Position numbers and translations under genes: made by a program. A stretch of DNA of 64,000 bases. Origin: Hygrocybe punicea (taxonomy: Eukaryota > Basidiomycota > Agaricomycetes > Agaricales > Hygrophoraceae). The number at the start of each line of letters is the position of its first letter. Positions within the stretch are counted from its first letter, which is position 1. The notes beneath the pieces are model-generated. The model saw nothing but the letters and a program-made list of their open reading frames with translations, was not told where the DNA came from and did no database searches. Positions 1 through 10,913 of the stretch are shown here, one piece after another. The stretch covers positions 7,822,891-7,886,890 of the forward strand of contig OY744461.1 of NCBI GenBank assembly GCA_963556145.1, given 5' to 3'.

Positions 1-1908
1 AATCAAAAGTCGCAGTGAGATCGAAGGGTCGGACAGTGAGAGAACATGATAGAATGTGAAGAGAATGGAACTAGGATGAAGGGGAAGCTCTGAGATGAAG
101 GGGGAATGACGGTCTGTCTTGATTCTCTGGGGGTTCTCTGTCTAGTGGCTCATACAAGCAGGTATATAAGCTGTAAGGACAAAGGAAGAGAGATGAAAGG
201 ATGATACTAAAAGGAGATATGTGATATAAAGGGCATATAGAAGAAAGGATAGGTAGAGAGAACGGTAAATGAATATAGAGAACAAAGAGAACAAAGGAAA
301 TACTTCGAAGTGCGATAACTAAATATCTCTGAAGTTGCAGAAGATCGCAATAGTCACTATGTGATCAGAAGGTCGAAGAGTGGTAAGTCGCATCAAATCG
401 CAAGGGATTGCAAATATATGAAATCGGAGCTCAGGATGGCTGAGTGCATATCAGCGCAGAGGGATCATGTTATTGAGACAGCATATTTGATGATAGCCGG
501 TGAAATCGTGACGACAGTCTTCATCCGGTCCGCGATCCGTGCAAGTTGCTGGCCATCCATTTGATACCCACTCAAAATAAATCAATCAGAGCAATGAATC
601 TTTGTTCAAGAGGTCAGCTTACTTGGTCCTGGTATGCGTGAGGGAAAATGTGAGCAGCCTCGATGTCTGCAGGCTTGCGGATGTCTCCTTCAATGAGGTT
701 TGTCGTTCCGGTGATAGAGCATTGCATGTAAATGTCCCAACACCTCTGAGGAGCCTTGCTTGCCTGAAAAGAAGTCAACAAGTAATCAGTTCAATTGGGG
801 AGCTTCTCACTTGTTCCTTGTTCTGTATTGGGGAAGGAATCAAGGCAGAACGATGGGCAGCACGCTCATCGCGCATCTTGGTTTCCAAGGATCCTGATCC
901 CTAAGAAAGTGTTCAGCTTTGCATCGAGTAATGCGAATAACGACAGATACCGAGGTACCTGGCCCAACTGGCTGAACGGTCCCTGTCCTTGGTCTGCCGT
1001 GCAGTGTCTACGGGATGATTTACATTCACCAAGTGTCAAAAGGAGAGTTAGCAGACTACTGTGGACCTGCTGTGGCAGTCCCTCAACTGGCATAGATGAG
1101 CCTGAGACTACGAGAGGGTGTAACCGACAACGAGGAATTGGAAGTTGCTGTCCTTAAAGGTGTGCCTCTCCTGCTCCTGTTCCATGGACGTGGCTGGATA
1201 TCTTGGAAAAGGAGGTCTCTTGGTCGAGGATTATGTGGAGACTCGCCCTGGAACGAAACTAGATGACAAGAATGAAAAAAAGGAGTTGATATTGAGGCAG
1301 AATGGATGGACCTAAGAAATCGTATGCTTTACAATCTCCAAAGGGTTCCCGTGACTGCATGTTCCAGAGAATCAACTCATCTGTGGAAGAATCTCTTGCT
1401 CGAAAGACATAGTTGTAACCTGTAATGAGACTGATGAGAGTGCTCATACAACTGCAGAGATTGCCCCAACAGACATCGGTCCTGGTTCTAAACACTAACA
1501 GTCGGTTAGATTCCGAGTTCCATTCAATAAGCCACCATTCTCACCGAAGAACAGTTCACCATTGATGTATATGAGCAAGTCGTTGCATTTGAAAAACCAC
1601 ATCACTCTTTTGTCTGATAGAACAAGGTCTGGGGTACTGGAGGACATCGATGTGACGAGAAGCCGATGTGGCTGTGCGTGTTGTTCACCATCATTTCAGT
1701 CTGTTCCCAAGAATCCCAACACCTTTATACTCTCTGTCGACAAGTCGATGTCCTACATGCCGTTTTGCGCTGAACAATGACCTTCACTTATGCATGTCTG
1801 TTAGTTCCTGGGATCAAAACTGCTCTACAAGCCAGACAAGGGACAATGGCTACTTGTTGAAAATGTAGTCAGTACAAGCAAAAAATCTACGACTATTTCT
1901 GGACCACA
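1..1908. other. Gene-poor left edge, no gene recognised
   Basis: No open frame here resembles a protein family I know, and none can be extended by plausible splicing. The first 300 bases are strongly purine-rich on the plus strand (runs of AG, GGA and AAGG), which may be a low-complexity tract or a decayed untranslated region. I see no tRNA, no long tandem array and no clear terminal inverted repeats. Confidence 0.4.
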
Positions 1909-2502
1909 TCAAATATCTCCTGCTGGGCCACCGAAGTCCATCTGCAATTCCATTGTAAATGTCCCAGCAACAATACCTTTGCAATCTTCCTCAGCATACC
2001 CAATAATTAGATCAGCCATCCCAGGAGGAATGGCAAGCCATGCCGAGAGCTTCTCAATGGTCATCCGATTGCTTGTGAGTTGATTAAGATAGATGAATCC
2101 TTGCTGTTGGAATTTTGGAATTAGGCTGGTGAGATCTAGACCACTGCGGTTGGGATGTTGATCACAATAGGGAATCCACTCAGTGATGCAAGGATACTTC
2201 ACTGGTGGTGCAGCAGCAGGGGGCATGGCAGCAAGTGGCGCAGCAGCGGGTGGATTGCTTGTAGGCAGGTTGCCCGGTGGCATGACTTGAGTTGCAGGTT
2301 GAGATAACCCAGGCACCACCATTTGTGGCATTGTGTAATACATTGTCAGTGACATCAACGGAGTCAGGTAACATCCATACGGAAATGCTTGGCCCATGTC
2401 ATTTTCCAGTGCCTTTGTCATAACTTGTCCTTGGGCAGTATTACCCAGGATATTGATTTCAGCCGGTTTCTTGTCGAGTGGAAATGCTTTGGGATCTTTT
2501 AT
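1909..2502 (-). CDS. Uncharacterised Pro/Ala-rich protein, C-terminal exon
   Basis: A 197-codon minus-strand exon that opens after a good acceptor (TTTTCCAG) with IKDPKAFPLD and ends at a stop at 1909. A donor (GTACGC) at 2551-2546 gives a 49-bp intron, so at least one short exon should lie above 2551, but I could not fix a start codon. The protein has a Pro/Ala/Met-rich middle (repeated PPAAAP and AAMPP). Its C-terminal third (CITEWIPYCDQH to LIIGYAEED) has the spacing of a small helical SAM-like module. I do not recognise the family. It abuts a transposase remnant on the other strand, so it could be transposon cargo or host-derived. Confidence 0.45.
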   Translation of the reverse strand: MKDPKAFPLDKKPAEINILGNTAQGQVMTKALENDMGQAFPYGCYLTPLMSLTMYYTMPQMVVPGLSQPATQVMPPGNLPTSNPPAAAPLAAMPPAAAPPVKYPCITEWIPYCDQHPNRSGLDLTSLIPKFQQQGFIYLNQLTSNRMTIEKLSAWLAIPPGMADLIIGYAEEDCKGIVAGTFTMELQMDFGGPAGDI

Positions 2503-2616
2503 CTGGAAAATGGTTAGAACAGTAACTTGTGACATAGAAAGAAATGCGTACATGAAGTGAGGCCACTTGATTCAGGTGCGAATGATTGACGGGTTGATAC
2601 AGTATGTATCAGCGGC

Positions 2617-2850
2617 ATGTGCTATGAATTTTTGCCTCCTTACTCGCCAGATTATAATCTGATTGAACTTGCATTCTCAGCCATGAAGTACCACCTTTGC
2701 CGCAACGGTGCCTATGTCCACCTTGCCATGACAGAATTATCGCCAATAGAGGTTACCTGTACACTGCTTGAAGCATTGTATCAAAACACGACGGCGGACA
2801 TCTTTGGTTAGTTTCAGCAATGTGGGTATGTTTGAATAAGCTGTACTCAT
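2617..2850 (+). pseudogene. DDE transposase C-terminal remnant (Tc1/mariner-IS630 type)
   Basis: The translation contains LPPYSPDYNLIELAFSAMK, the hallmark of the last catalytic block of Tc1/mariner-like DDE transposases, where the glutamate in NLIE is the third acidic residue. An in-frame stop falls at 2809-2811. Past the stop, similarity appears to continue (FQQCGY, like the usual WFRHCGY ending). No DNA-binding domain or first two catalytic aspartates are visible upstream, so this is a truncated, inactive copy. Confidence 0.65.
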
Positions 2851-3573
2851 CTTGGTGGACTTTGTGGACTATCATGCTGTAGATTCAGACATGGATTTAT
2901 AGACAATTTTTTTGTACTCAGTTGAATTCAATGAACGTGTTCTGGGCAATTGATTAAAAGTCTTTTTCACTGCAATATTACGCCAGATACAAATATATAT
3001 GTACATGTGGTATTGATGAACAGAAAGGTCATGATAGATCACATTATTGGAAGACAAACATTCTGGCAACTGGCCAGTGCAACCTGTATGTGCATGACCA
3101 GAGGGCCTCTCTATCATCTCTCCCAAGCGCATATTCCATTTCCCATCAATCTCCCACCCTTCCTCTGCATTTCTTCCACATTAGTACTAGCTCGTGGATG
3201 TTCTGGACAATGTTGAGTCGTCAACAAGCGCCGGAGCGTTCCCAAACAGTCCACTCATGGTACAAACTATGTCATTGTCCAATCCGTCCGTGTTCCTCTG
3301 TCAGACCCTGTCCTACTGCTGGCATTCTCTTCTCGCGATTCCAGGAACCAATGGAAACCTTTCCGAGAAACAGAAGTGAGATATCTTTCATTTTGGTGAC
3401 AGAATAATACCTGTTGCTGTCTGGTACCATATGTGACACCACCAGCTCATGTAGAACATTCTGGATGGGTTGTAAACAATGTTAGCACTAATATAATGAG
3501 ATATAGACAGAATTTGAACCATGGTTTTCGATCCGGTATCGATTCTGCAGCTGACATTGTATCTGCAACTGGT
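2851..3573. other. Intergenic, nothing recognised
   Basis: Only short overlapping frames without family resemblance. The sequence runs AT-rich up to the target duplication of the hAT-like element at 3574. Confidence 0.4.
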
Positions 3574-3581
3574 GTATACCA
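3574..3581. repeat. Target-site duplication, left (GTATACCA)
   Basis: An 8-bp direct repeat GTATACCA that recurs exactly at 5035-5042 and brackets the inverted termini of the element between. An exact 8-bp duplication is diagnostic of hAT-type (or KDZ-type) cut-and-paste insertion. Confidence 0.85.
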
Positions 3582-5034
3582 TAGTGCTGCCAAAGTTCGG
3601 TTCAGAACCGAACCGAACCCGGTTTGAACTCCAAACCGAACCAGAAGTTCGGTTCAGTCCAGCACCTTGGGCTGAACTGAACCCCGGGTCCAGTTTGGGG
3701 TTCAGGCAACCCCCGGGTTGTCTAAACGGTTCACGAGCGGTTCAGAACCGCCAAACCGATATTCACAGGTATGTTATTTTGCGCTCCAAACGAAAGTTTT
3801 TACTCACATGCCAATCCGGCAAATTTCCATTTTAGTCAAACTTTATTCTCAGCCACCAACAACCACCACTCTGAAAAGCCTCGAACGCAAGCGTTCGAGG
3901 CAAATAGGTAAGTTATACTTTTATTATCATTTGTAACTCATTGACTAATAGTTTTGTAGGCTCTTCTACCAACCACCACCAAATCGGCAGCTACCAGATG
4001 GACAACGACGACAATGACAATGATGACAATGACAACGACAACGACGCACAATGCAAGCACCAGCACCAGCATCGCAGCATCAACACCAACACCGGTACTG
4101 ACCAGCACCACCAGCACCACCACCATCAGCGGCAGTGACGAAGGGTTTGCGGATACTGGTAAGTATTTTTATTCATTTCTATGTTACTAACTATGTGAGC
4201 CAGCAGCAACGGCACCAGGGCTGGCAACAGCACAACACCACCAGTAGGAGAAGCAGTGGCACCAACACCAGCCCGGCGACAACAACAGCAGCAGCAGGAG
4301 AAGCAGCACCGGCACCAGCACCAATGCCCACGCCAACGCCAATGCCCCAACCACACCAATGCGCAGGAGAAGCAGCACCAGCACCAGCACCAACACCCAC
4401 GCCAACGCACAGGAGAAGCAGCACCGGCACCAGCACCAACACCCACGCCAATGCCAATGCCCCAACCACGCCAACACCAGTGCCCCAACCACGCCAATGC
4501 CCACGCCATCTAACCAGGCCCCCATCCCCATCTAACACCTCACGAACACACAGCCTGGCGTCAATTGACGTCGGGGCTATGTTTGTGAGGTTACAGGGTG
4601 CTGGTGTGCCGTTCGCAAGGTCACAGGCACCACCAGCAGCACCAAGGCAGGGAGACCCGGTCCCCACCCCAGCTATCACCTCGCGAACATGCAGCCCGGC
4701 GTCAATTGACGTTGCGGCTATGTTTGCGAGGTTACAGGGAGATGGGTGCCTCACCAGCGCCAGATTGAATTTTTAATAATAATATATTGAGTTTTGTAGT
4801 TAGTTAGAACATCTAATAATAAATTGTGAAATTTTGCATGTAGAATACGTGATAACCGTAAAATTGAGTGTCCAAACCGTTCATGAACCCGGTTCGGGCC
4901 CTGAAAAAAATATCTGAATGGTTCAGGGCAGTTCACGTTCAGTTCACGTGAAATCCTGAACTGAACCCAGAGTTCAGTTCAGAGTTCAGCCAAAATGGGT
5001 CTGAACTGGACTGAACTGAACTTCGGTAGCACTA
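3582..5034. mobile_element. Non-autonomous hAT-like DNA transposon, 1,453 bp
   Basis: The ends are imperfect inverted repeats matching at 21 of 24 positions: 3582-3605 starts TAGTGCTGCC and 5011-5034 ends GGTAGCACTA. The terminal TAGTG fits the hAT consensus YARNG. Both arms (3600-3755 and 4875-5020) are packed with subterminal copies of GGTTCAG, CGGTTC and GAACCG in both orientations, the usual arrangement of hAT transposase-binding sites. The interior holds no transposase domain; it carries a low-complexity region with intron-like GT...AG signals and a repeated peptide. Target duplications are intact, so the insertion is probably recent. Confidence 0.85.
3960..4776 (+). CDS. Low-complexity ORF carried inside the hAT-like element
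   Basis: Several intron-like signals occur here: GTATGT at 3770 with TTTTAG at 3834, GTAAGT at 3907 with GTAG ending 3959, and GTAAGT at 4159 with CCAG ending 4203. The last exon (about 4204-4776) is open in one frame and is rich in Pro, Thr, Ala and Gln. It ends with two copies of a peptide of the form SRT.S.ASIDV.AMF.RLQG (starting near 4540 and 4680). The open frame before the 4159 donor does not join cleanly to it, so the coding unit is either frameshifted or wrongly modelled. Function unknown; no transposase motif is present. Confidence 0.35.
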
Positions 5035-5042
5035 GTATACCA
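5035..5042. repeat. Target-site duplication, right (GTATACCA)
   Basis: Exact second copy of the 8-bp sequence at 3574-3581, directly after the right inverted terminus. Confidence 0.85.
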
Positions 5043-7990
5043 TCTTGCGCATCTTGACCAAAATTTGGAGGGCTCAAGGGGTCTGAATAAGTCAGAAGTA
5101 ATTGAACACTCAGATAAGAATATGAACATGATATATTGACCGCTTTTTTGTGCTAGAAGGTGTGCCGGCCACCTGAAACTATATCTATGGACTGAAATAC
5201 GTGTTGGCCGGAGCTTGCATGGAAAACGGAATGTTGCAGCATCCTGAATGACTCAGAAAGGGTCTGAGCACCAAGAGAACAACATAAAGAGAAGATGTAT
5301 ACTTTACTTTGGTTCCCGCGAGTGCTTCTTCGTCCCAGAGTATGTGTGCAGATTGGGACACCACCCATAAAATCCAAAATTTGAAATGAGGGAATTAGGA
5401 CAAAAGGAGTGGCATGCACTGAGATTTAGGTCGCGAGAGTCAGGATTTCAAATGGCTTAGACATTCGAGTAGAATTGGATGAGATATCGCAGTTGCATTG
5501 TGGGACTCCAAATAAAGCGTGAAAGTCACCTGTGACAAGTCACGTGACAAAGACAATAACGGCACTGCGCTCGAGAATGCACCCTTTGAAAAAATCTTCC
5601 ATCACAAGTCCTCTAATGCTCGCTTCCTGAAGCACCTCCCAGTCCAGGTTCAATCCTGTTGGAACGGCGTAGCCGTACTTGATCCCGCCCCCTTCTACTC
5701 ACCGCCACATGTCCGATTCAGGATGGCCAAGATCACTGAGGGAGAGTGTAGCGCAAGCGAGTGTAGTCTGATCTGCAATGATTATTGGGAAGCTGGTTAC
5801 GGGCGTATTTTGATGGTGCCGCGAGTGAAACTCGCTTATGATCGAGTGGGTCGAATTCTTCCGTGACTCTCCTCCTCAAGTGCTCACGAGCGAATCACTA
5901 GCGAGTTTTTGATATCATCCATCCAGTCCGTCGAAACCTCACAGCTATTCGAGGGTATGTTCGTCTCGGTGGACTCCCGGACGACCCACGGACAGATCCG
6001 CAGGATAGGTCGTGGTTTGGCCCACACGATCGGCTGTTTACAGACGAGGAGCATGAGCCTGTGGAATTTGTTCCTGGACCAGAACATGGTGCGCTGATCC
6101 TTCTTGTGTTGTCCCCTTCTAGTTTGTTCTTCGAAAATAAAATAAAACTCATTTTATCGGATAGTGTGGTGTTGGGGCTGGGATGGGGCTGGGGATCTCG
6201 AAGGACCGGATGTTGATCCTATTTGGGAACGGATGCCGAACAAGTCTACCAGGGCCGATGCAGTGGTTGTCAAACATGATAGGAGCCTGTCGATATGACT
6301 GCCATTTTGGACGTGTGTTGGCCGATGGCTTCATTTAATAATTACCCTACAACTAGACCAGTCATGGGGCTTGTCAGTAATGATACTGTCATTGATTATT
6401 GAACTCTTTTCAACAACCTACCTGTAAGTTGTACGCACAATAGGCGAAATATAAAGGGAGGTGCCCTACGACATAGGCTTAGCCTCCACCGACAGCAACA
6501 GAGCAGAGGGGATTGATGTTCAGAATTCCAGAATTCCAGATCCTTCGAAAGAGGATTGTCGTCCAAGACTAGTTGCAGCTTCAAGTTATGGCCAAGGCTT
6601 GCGCTGGATCATCAGTGGTGTCCGCGTACGATGGCGGGACGATGATCCCTCCAAGCAAGTTTCTAGGAGTAAATGAGTACTTTCTGAATCCATAAAACGG
6701 TGAATGCTTTTCTGTCTCATGTCTTGCTTTGCTTCACGTTGTATGCCGTCGTCTCAAGGCCGTATTGTCCTCTCCATTGGTTTCATCCCGCTACAATTCT
6801 GACAACTGGTACAGGAAGGTAATTCATCACGATCGATTCGTCGCCTAACAGCCCGAGCGCATTCGACAACAACGACAGCGAGGTACGTACGTATTCTCTT
6901 GCAATTGCCTCTTCGTGTTCACATCACGTAGTTGCGCTCCAATAGTTTCCTTTCGACCTCGACCTTACTCCGCCAAATCGAACGAACTGATGTCTCTGTC
7001 TCGTAGTTTTCTTTCCGCTTGCTTGGATCCTGAATCAATGCTTTATCGACCTCCAACTTGCGCTGCTCCGGTGTTCGAACCTGCGACGCGGTTGCTTGGG
7101 CTGTGCCGCTGTGGAGGCGAACGTCTCACGAGATGAACTTCACATCGCTAGCGCCTATCACGACTTTTCATTCCATAAGCATTTCATTTGACGTAGGGCT
7201 ACCGCTATAAGCCTTACGAAATCCCCGGGAATCTTATCCGCACCATTATCGTCTCAGAACGATTGTTTCGAATCTTTCCGAGTAGGCCTTGTGATTCGAA
7301 AACGTTCTCCTCAACGAATTGTGCTACACTAGGCCGTTATTTGCAATGAATATTTCAGGGCTTTCCGAGAGGATAGAATTTTCAACCATATATATGCGAT
7401 CCGTACCCTCATCGCTGCTGGATCTCTGGGCATCTTGCTTGTACCCGGCGAATTCCACCTGCTCACCGTTCAAGGCATCCAGAACCGGCATCTAGTGGGT
7501 GGATTATTCTGATCGTTCCCATCAAGCTTGAGAATACTCCTTTAATGGCTCCTCAGATTCGAGATAAGGAGAGTGTGTGGATTGATTCGCTCGTCTACTT
7601 CGCACCTATTCGTGCAAGATATCAAACGTCAAATCTATGGTTTGTCCAATACTCATGTTCCTCGAGACGATCCCGAAGACTCCTCCGAAACCGTTGGGGC
7701 CATGGCATCTGTGAACTCGTCTTCTTGAAGGAACACCTGATACCGTCCTGGAGCGAGATCCAAGTTTTGTCAATTCCCATAACCCTCGTAAGCGAGGCTT
7801 GGGTCATTCGCTTCAGACTATCATCCAATCTGGCCATCTGACGTGGAGTACAGACAGTGGCAACTGACTCATTGGTGAATAAAGATTAAGCTGATAATTT
7901 TCGGACGATCAGTTGTGAATAAAGTTTGTCATTCCGTGCTCGTTCTAGCTCTCTCTCTAGCCATATTCTAAACTTAGAAAGTGGACCATG
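5043..7990. other. Long gene-poor stretch
   Basis: Nearly 3 kb with many short frames on both strands (the longest about 115 codons, at 5519-5866) but none with a recognisable motif or a consistent spliced extension. It may be decayed repeat sequence. I see no target duplications, tRNA or tandem array. Confidence 0.4.
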
Positions 7991-9658
7991 TCACGGTTGC
8001 CTTGTGAGACGATAATCACGATTTGAAAAAAAGTCTTGGACGTAAAAGTCCTGCCTCCAACCTGGCATCTGGTTGAGCGGCCACGTGGGGATGTAGTCAA
8101 CCACATCCACGAATTCCTTCATACGGTCCAGGTCCTCGCCGCTGATATTATTGCAGTTTCGAATATACAGCAGGTTTAGTCTTGTCTTCCCGGAATACCT
8201 TTTGGCTAGGAACTCAATGAGATGCACCTCTCTGTTCCAGGGCTCGTAGAAGCTTCGCAAAGAACATCCCTGGAACTGCATTCGGTGTAGGTTTGGAAAT
8301 AGAACCGACGGAATCTCTCCTGGTTGGTTTCCGGTTTCCGGGTTGTGAGATATCAAAGTTGATAATAGGACATCAGTCCGACCCGTTACATGTAACGTGT
8401 GCACGCCTTGGAAGGCCGTCAGAATCTCCAGCGAGTACGCCTCCGAGAGCGTAAAATGATCCAACATCAGAAATCCAACCTGTCCCACAAGCCCCAATGA
8501 AACGAGCTGCTTCAATAGCCCCTCAGGCTTGTACTGCTCATTCTTCCCAAGCGTGGTAATATCGAACGCAGCCAACGGGTGGGTAATTTCATTCTCGGCA
8601 GGACAGTTTGTCCAAGCATGGAAACGAAAGTCCACAGCAAAATGACCACCCAGGCTTATGTATACTGAAAGCCATGGATCGCGACCGTCGTCGGGACCGT
8701 ATTGCTTTGCCACGGCTGACATGAGGGTGGCGGTATGATTGTCCTGCGAGTGAAATTGGAGCCTTAGCGTGGCCGTGCTGGCGAAAGAGAGGTGGTTAAG
8801 TAACAGGGCACAATGATTGATTTCGCTGACAAGAGTCAAGCGGCGTAAATGATGTAGTGGAACTACGTGATCTAGGGAGATGGTAAACTCCTGAGGAGTC
8901 CAAAAATTCGAGACAGCAAGGTTCTCCAGCAGGGGCATCATGGAGATCTTCGCGAGCAATTCCTCAGGGGAGAGCGACATTGGCCAGCGTGCCGAAAAGA
9001 AAACGACCAGGGTGGTTAAATTCTGCAGCGGGAAATGCCAAAAGCCATCACAGGACTCTACATAGAGCTGATGCAAGCGTGGCGCCTTACAATTGAAAAT
9101 CCGCTCCGGGACAAATGATTGGCCACGCTTTGGAGTCACGTTTCGGAGAATCAAGGATTCCAACGATGGGGCAGCGACAGTCATGCTGCTGAGAAGTTCA
9201 TTGACTGTGCTGTATGCTGCGACGATGTGGAGATTCCTGGTGCGAGAAACCATTTGATCCATATGAGGGGGGATAGGTATATCAATCTCAGATACCGCTT
9301 GGACATCGATGGGCACCGCTTTGGAACGTTCTAACATCTCCAGCGCCCACTGTGGCTTGGCAAGATCAACATTGTCCCAGCACAAGGGGGTGTTGAGTGC
9401 CACCTCGCGCCAGCGTTGACAGACATGTGTGAGTGCAATCCAGTCCAACGATACGTGATTGTCCCGCCAAGTCCCGGACAAAGCTCGAACCAAAAGGAAT
9501 ATTTTGGACAGCAACACGGGTGAAAATCGTGCATCGGACGTGAGCGTGTTACGACGACTGCTGAGCTCTCGCATAGCAGCAGCACCGGTCGCCAGCTCCT
9601 CGTCGATTTGGGCCCGAAGGTCTTCGGTAGGTTCGGCGTTTGGAAACGTGTTTATAGG
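7991..9658 (-). CDS. F-box domain protein, copy 1
   Basis: A single-exon reading frame of 555 residues. The frame stays open above 9658, but the first ATG common to this gene and its paralogue encodes MPI. Residues about 15-110 form an F-box-like region: a coiled start (QIDEELATGAAAMRELSSRR), then LLSKIFLLVR and HVCQRWREVALNTPLCW. The remainder is a long leucine-rich C-terminus without clean LRR spacing, as is usual in the large mushroom F-box families. Such proteins are expected to act as substrate receptors of SCF ubiquitin ligases. A clear paralogue lies at 29747-31411 on the other strand. Confidence 0.8.
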   Translation of the reverse strand, partial: PINTFPNAEPTEDLRAQIDEELATGAAAMRELSSRRNTLTSDARFSPVLLSKIFLLVRALSGTWRDNHVSLDWIALTHVCQRWREVALNTPLCWDNVDLAKPQWALEMLERSKAVPIDVQAVSEIDIPIPPHMDQMVSRTRNLHIVAAYSTVNELLSSMTVAAPSLESLILRNVTPKRGQSFVPERIFNCKAPRLHQLYVESCDGFWHFPLQNLTTLVVFFSARWPMSLSPEELLAKISMMPLLENLAVSNFWTPQEFTISLDHVVPLHHLRRLTLVSEINHCALLLNHLSFASTATLRLQFHSQDNHTATLMSAVAKQYGPDDGRDPWLSVYISLGGHFAVDFRFHAWTNCPAENEITHPLAAFDITTLGKNEQYKPEGLLKQLVSLGLVGQVGFLMLDHFTLSEAYSLEILTAFQGVHTLHVTGRTDVLLSTLISHNPETGNQPGEIPSVLFPNLHRMQFQGCSLRSFYEPWNREVHLIEFLAKRYSGKTRLNLLYIRNCNNISGEDLDRMKEFVDVVDYIPTWPLNQMPGWRQDFYVQDFFSNRDYRLTRQP

Positions 9659-9682
9659 CATCGATGGCTTCCAATGATGCAA

Positions 9683-10598
9683 TATGAGTAGTAGTAGTTA
9701 GCCTTGATGTCAAACACGAAGTGTACATGACATACCTGGGCAGATCTGGAATTCGATGATGGTAAGGCAAGGTGTCTGACGTCTGCAGGTTATATAGCAC
9801 TTGAAGTGGGGAAGCCACACTGTAGACGCGTGATCCCAAAGTCGTCAGCCTCACTGTGGCGGTCTTTTGTTGCAATTTTGCGTGAGCTAGTTGGACTTGC
9901 GAAATTTCTTGAGTGCCCCGACTTTGTCTTGCACTACCCGTGAGTTTTAGTTATGACCCTTCCGCAGGTACCGTGTCGGATCCGTGTCCCTCTGAATTGC
10001 ACCGAATTTGCACCCCGTTTACGAACAAATCCAAGACTTGCACCGGACATCGATTTTTTGCTCGGGGTTCCATATATTGTTCGCTGAAATAGGTGCAGGA
10101 CACCCGACACGTGAGATGGCAATCTCGAGGGTCCAAGACAAAAATGCAAATGCACTTGCAATGCTACGAAGGGCTGTTAGTGGTAATCGCGTAAACGACA
10201 GGATACGACCTTATTAGCGTCAGCAATATGACGGAACTTAAGTGTCAACTTGAAGGCCCCCACAACTCCCTATGTCTTGGGATAAGCAAACATCAGGAAA
10301 TTCTATGGCCAGAAACACAAGAAGACACAAAACCATATCGCTCATTCCCTTTCGACCGTAAAGCGACCTTTTCTCTGGCCAGAGAAACAAGCCACAGAAT
10401 CAGCTTGTGGAAAGACTCACTGATACACTGATAATAATACGGCCAGCTAACGACCGCACTGTTGCACCTGAACGTGATCCAGTCGTCGTCGCCATGTCTA
10501 AGAATTCAGGACACAGTTGATAGACAGCCGCAGCCTACAAGTCAATGTAGGCATCGCTACACGTCCTCCTTGAACTACGAATTCGAGCCCGGAGAACA
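9683..10598. other. Intergenic, with a possible 139-bp inverted-repeat element
   Basis: No coding region recognised. CGTGTCGG...GTGTCC at 9973-9990 is mirrored by GGACACCCGACACG at 10098-10111, which could bound a small MITE. I see no convincing target duplication. Confidence 0.3.
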
Positions 10599-10599
10599 C

Positions 10600-10605
10600 A
10601 AAAAA
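10600..10605 (-). terminator. RNA polymerase III terminator of tRNA-Ala
   Basis: Six consecutive T residues on the minus strand, five bases past the tRNA discriminator base. This is a normal Pol III stop signal. Confidence 0.75.
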
Positions 10606-10610
10606 GAAAG

Positions 10611-10699
10611 TGGACACACCCGGAGTTGAACCGGGGACCACCCGCAAAGAAACGAAAGTTTGCGAAGCGGGCATGATAAACCAACTACACCATGTGCCC
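10611..10699 (-). tRNA. tRNA-Ala (anticodon CGC) with a 14-nt intron
   Basis: On the minus strand the acceptor stem GGGCACA pairs with TGTGTCC and includes G3:U70, the alanine identity pair, followed by discriminator A. A D-arm (TGGTGTAGTTGG), an anticodon stem CCCGC/GCGGG and a T-arm CCCGG-TTCAACT-CCGGG complete the cloverleaf. The anticodon loop reads TT-CGC-A, then 14 extra bases (10647-10660) before the last loop base, the normal site for a nuclear tRNA intron one base after the anticodon. The B box GGTTCAACTCC is intact. It decodes GCG. Confidence 0.9.
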
Positions 10700-10913
10700 T
10701 ACATATGTCTAGAATATATCATCTTAATAATGCTTTTAGACCATAAACCTCCAAGAAACAGCAAATCCGACGTTGTACAACAATATATACAATATAAACA
10801 GGAGTGACACGAACTTGAAACCAAAAAGCATTACAACAACTTGGTATAGACACAAGCAAGTTAGATCAACAAAGCACCCTGACCCCTCAGCTATCCAAAC
10901 AATCTCGAACCTT

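Noticed and set aside
4126..4754. Long minus-strand frames rich in Gly, Val, Trp and Ala
   Set aside because: They are the reverse reading of the CCAACACCA-type low-complexity tract inside the hAT-like element.
10610..10807. Short plus-strand frame covering the tRNA
   Set aside because: It reads through the tRNA-Ala on the opposite strand.
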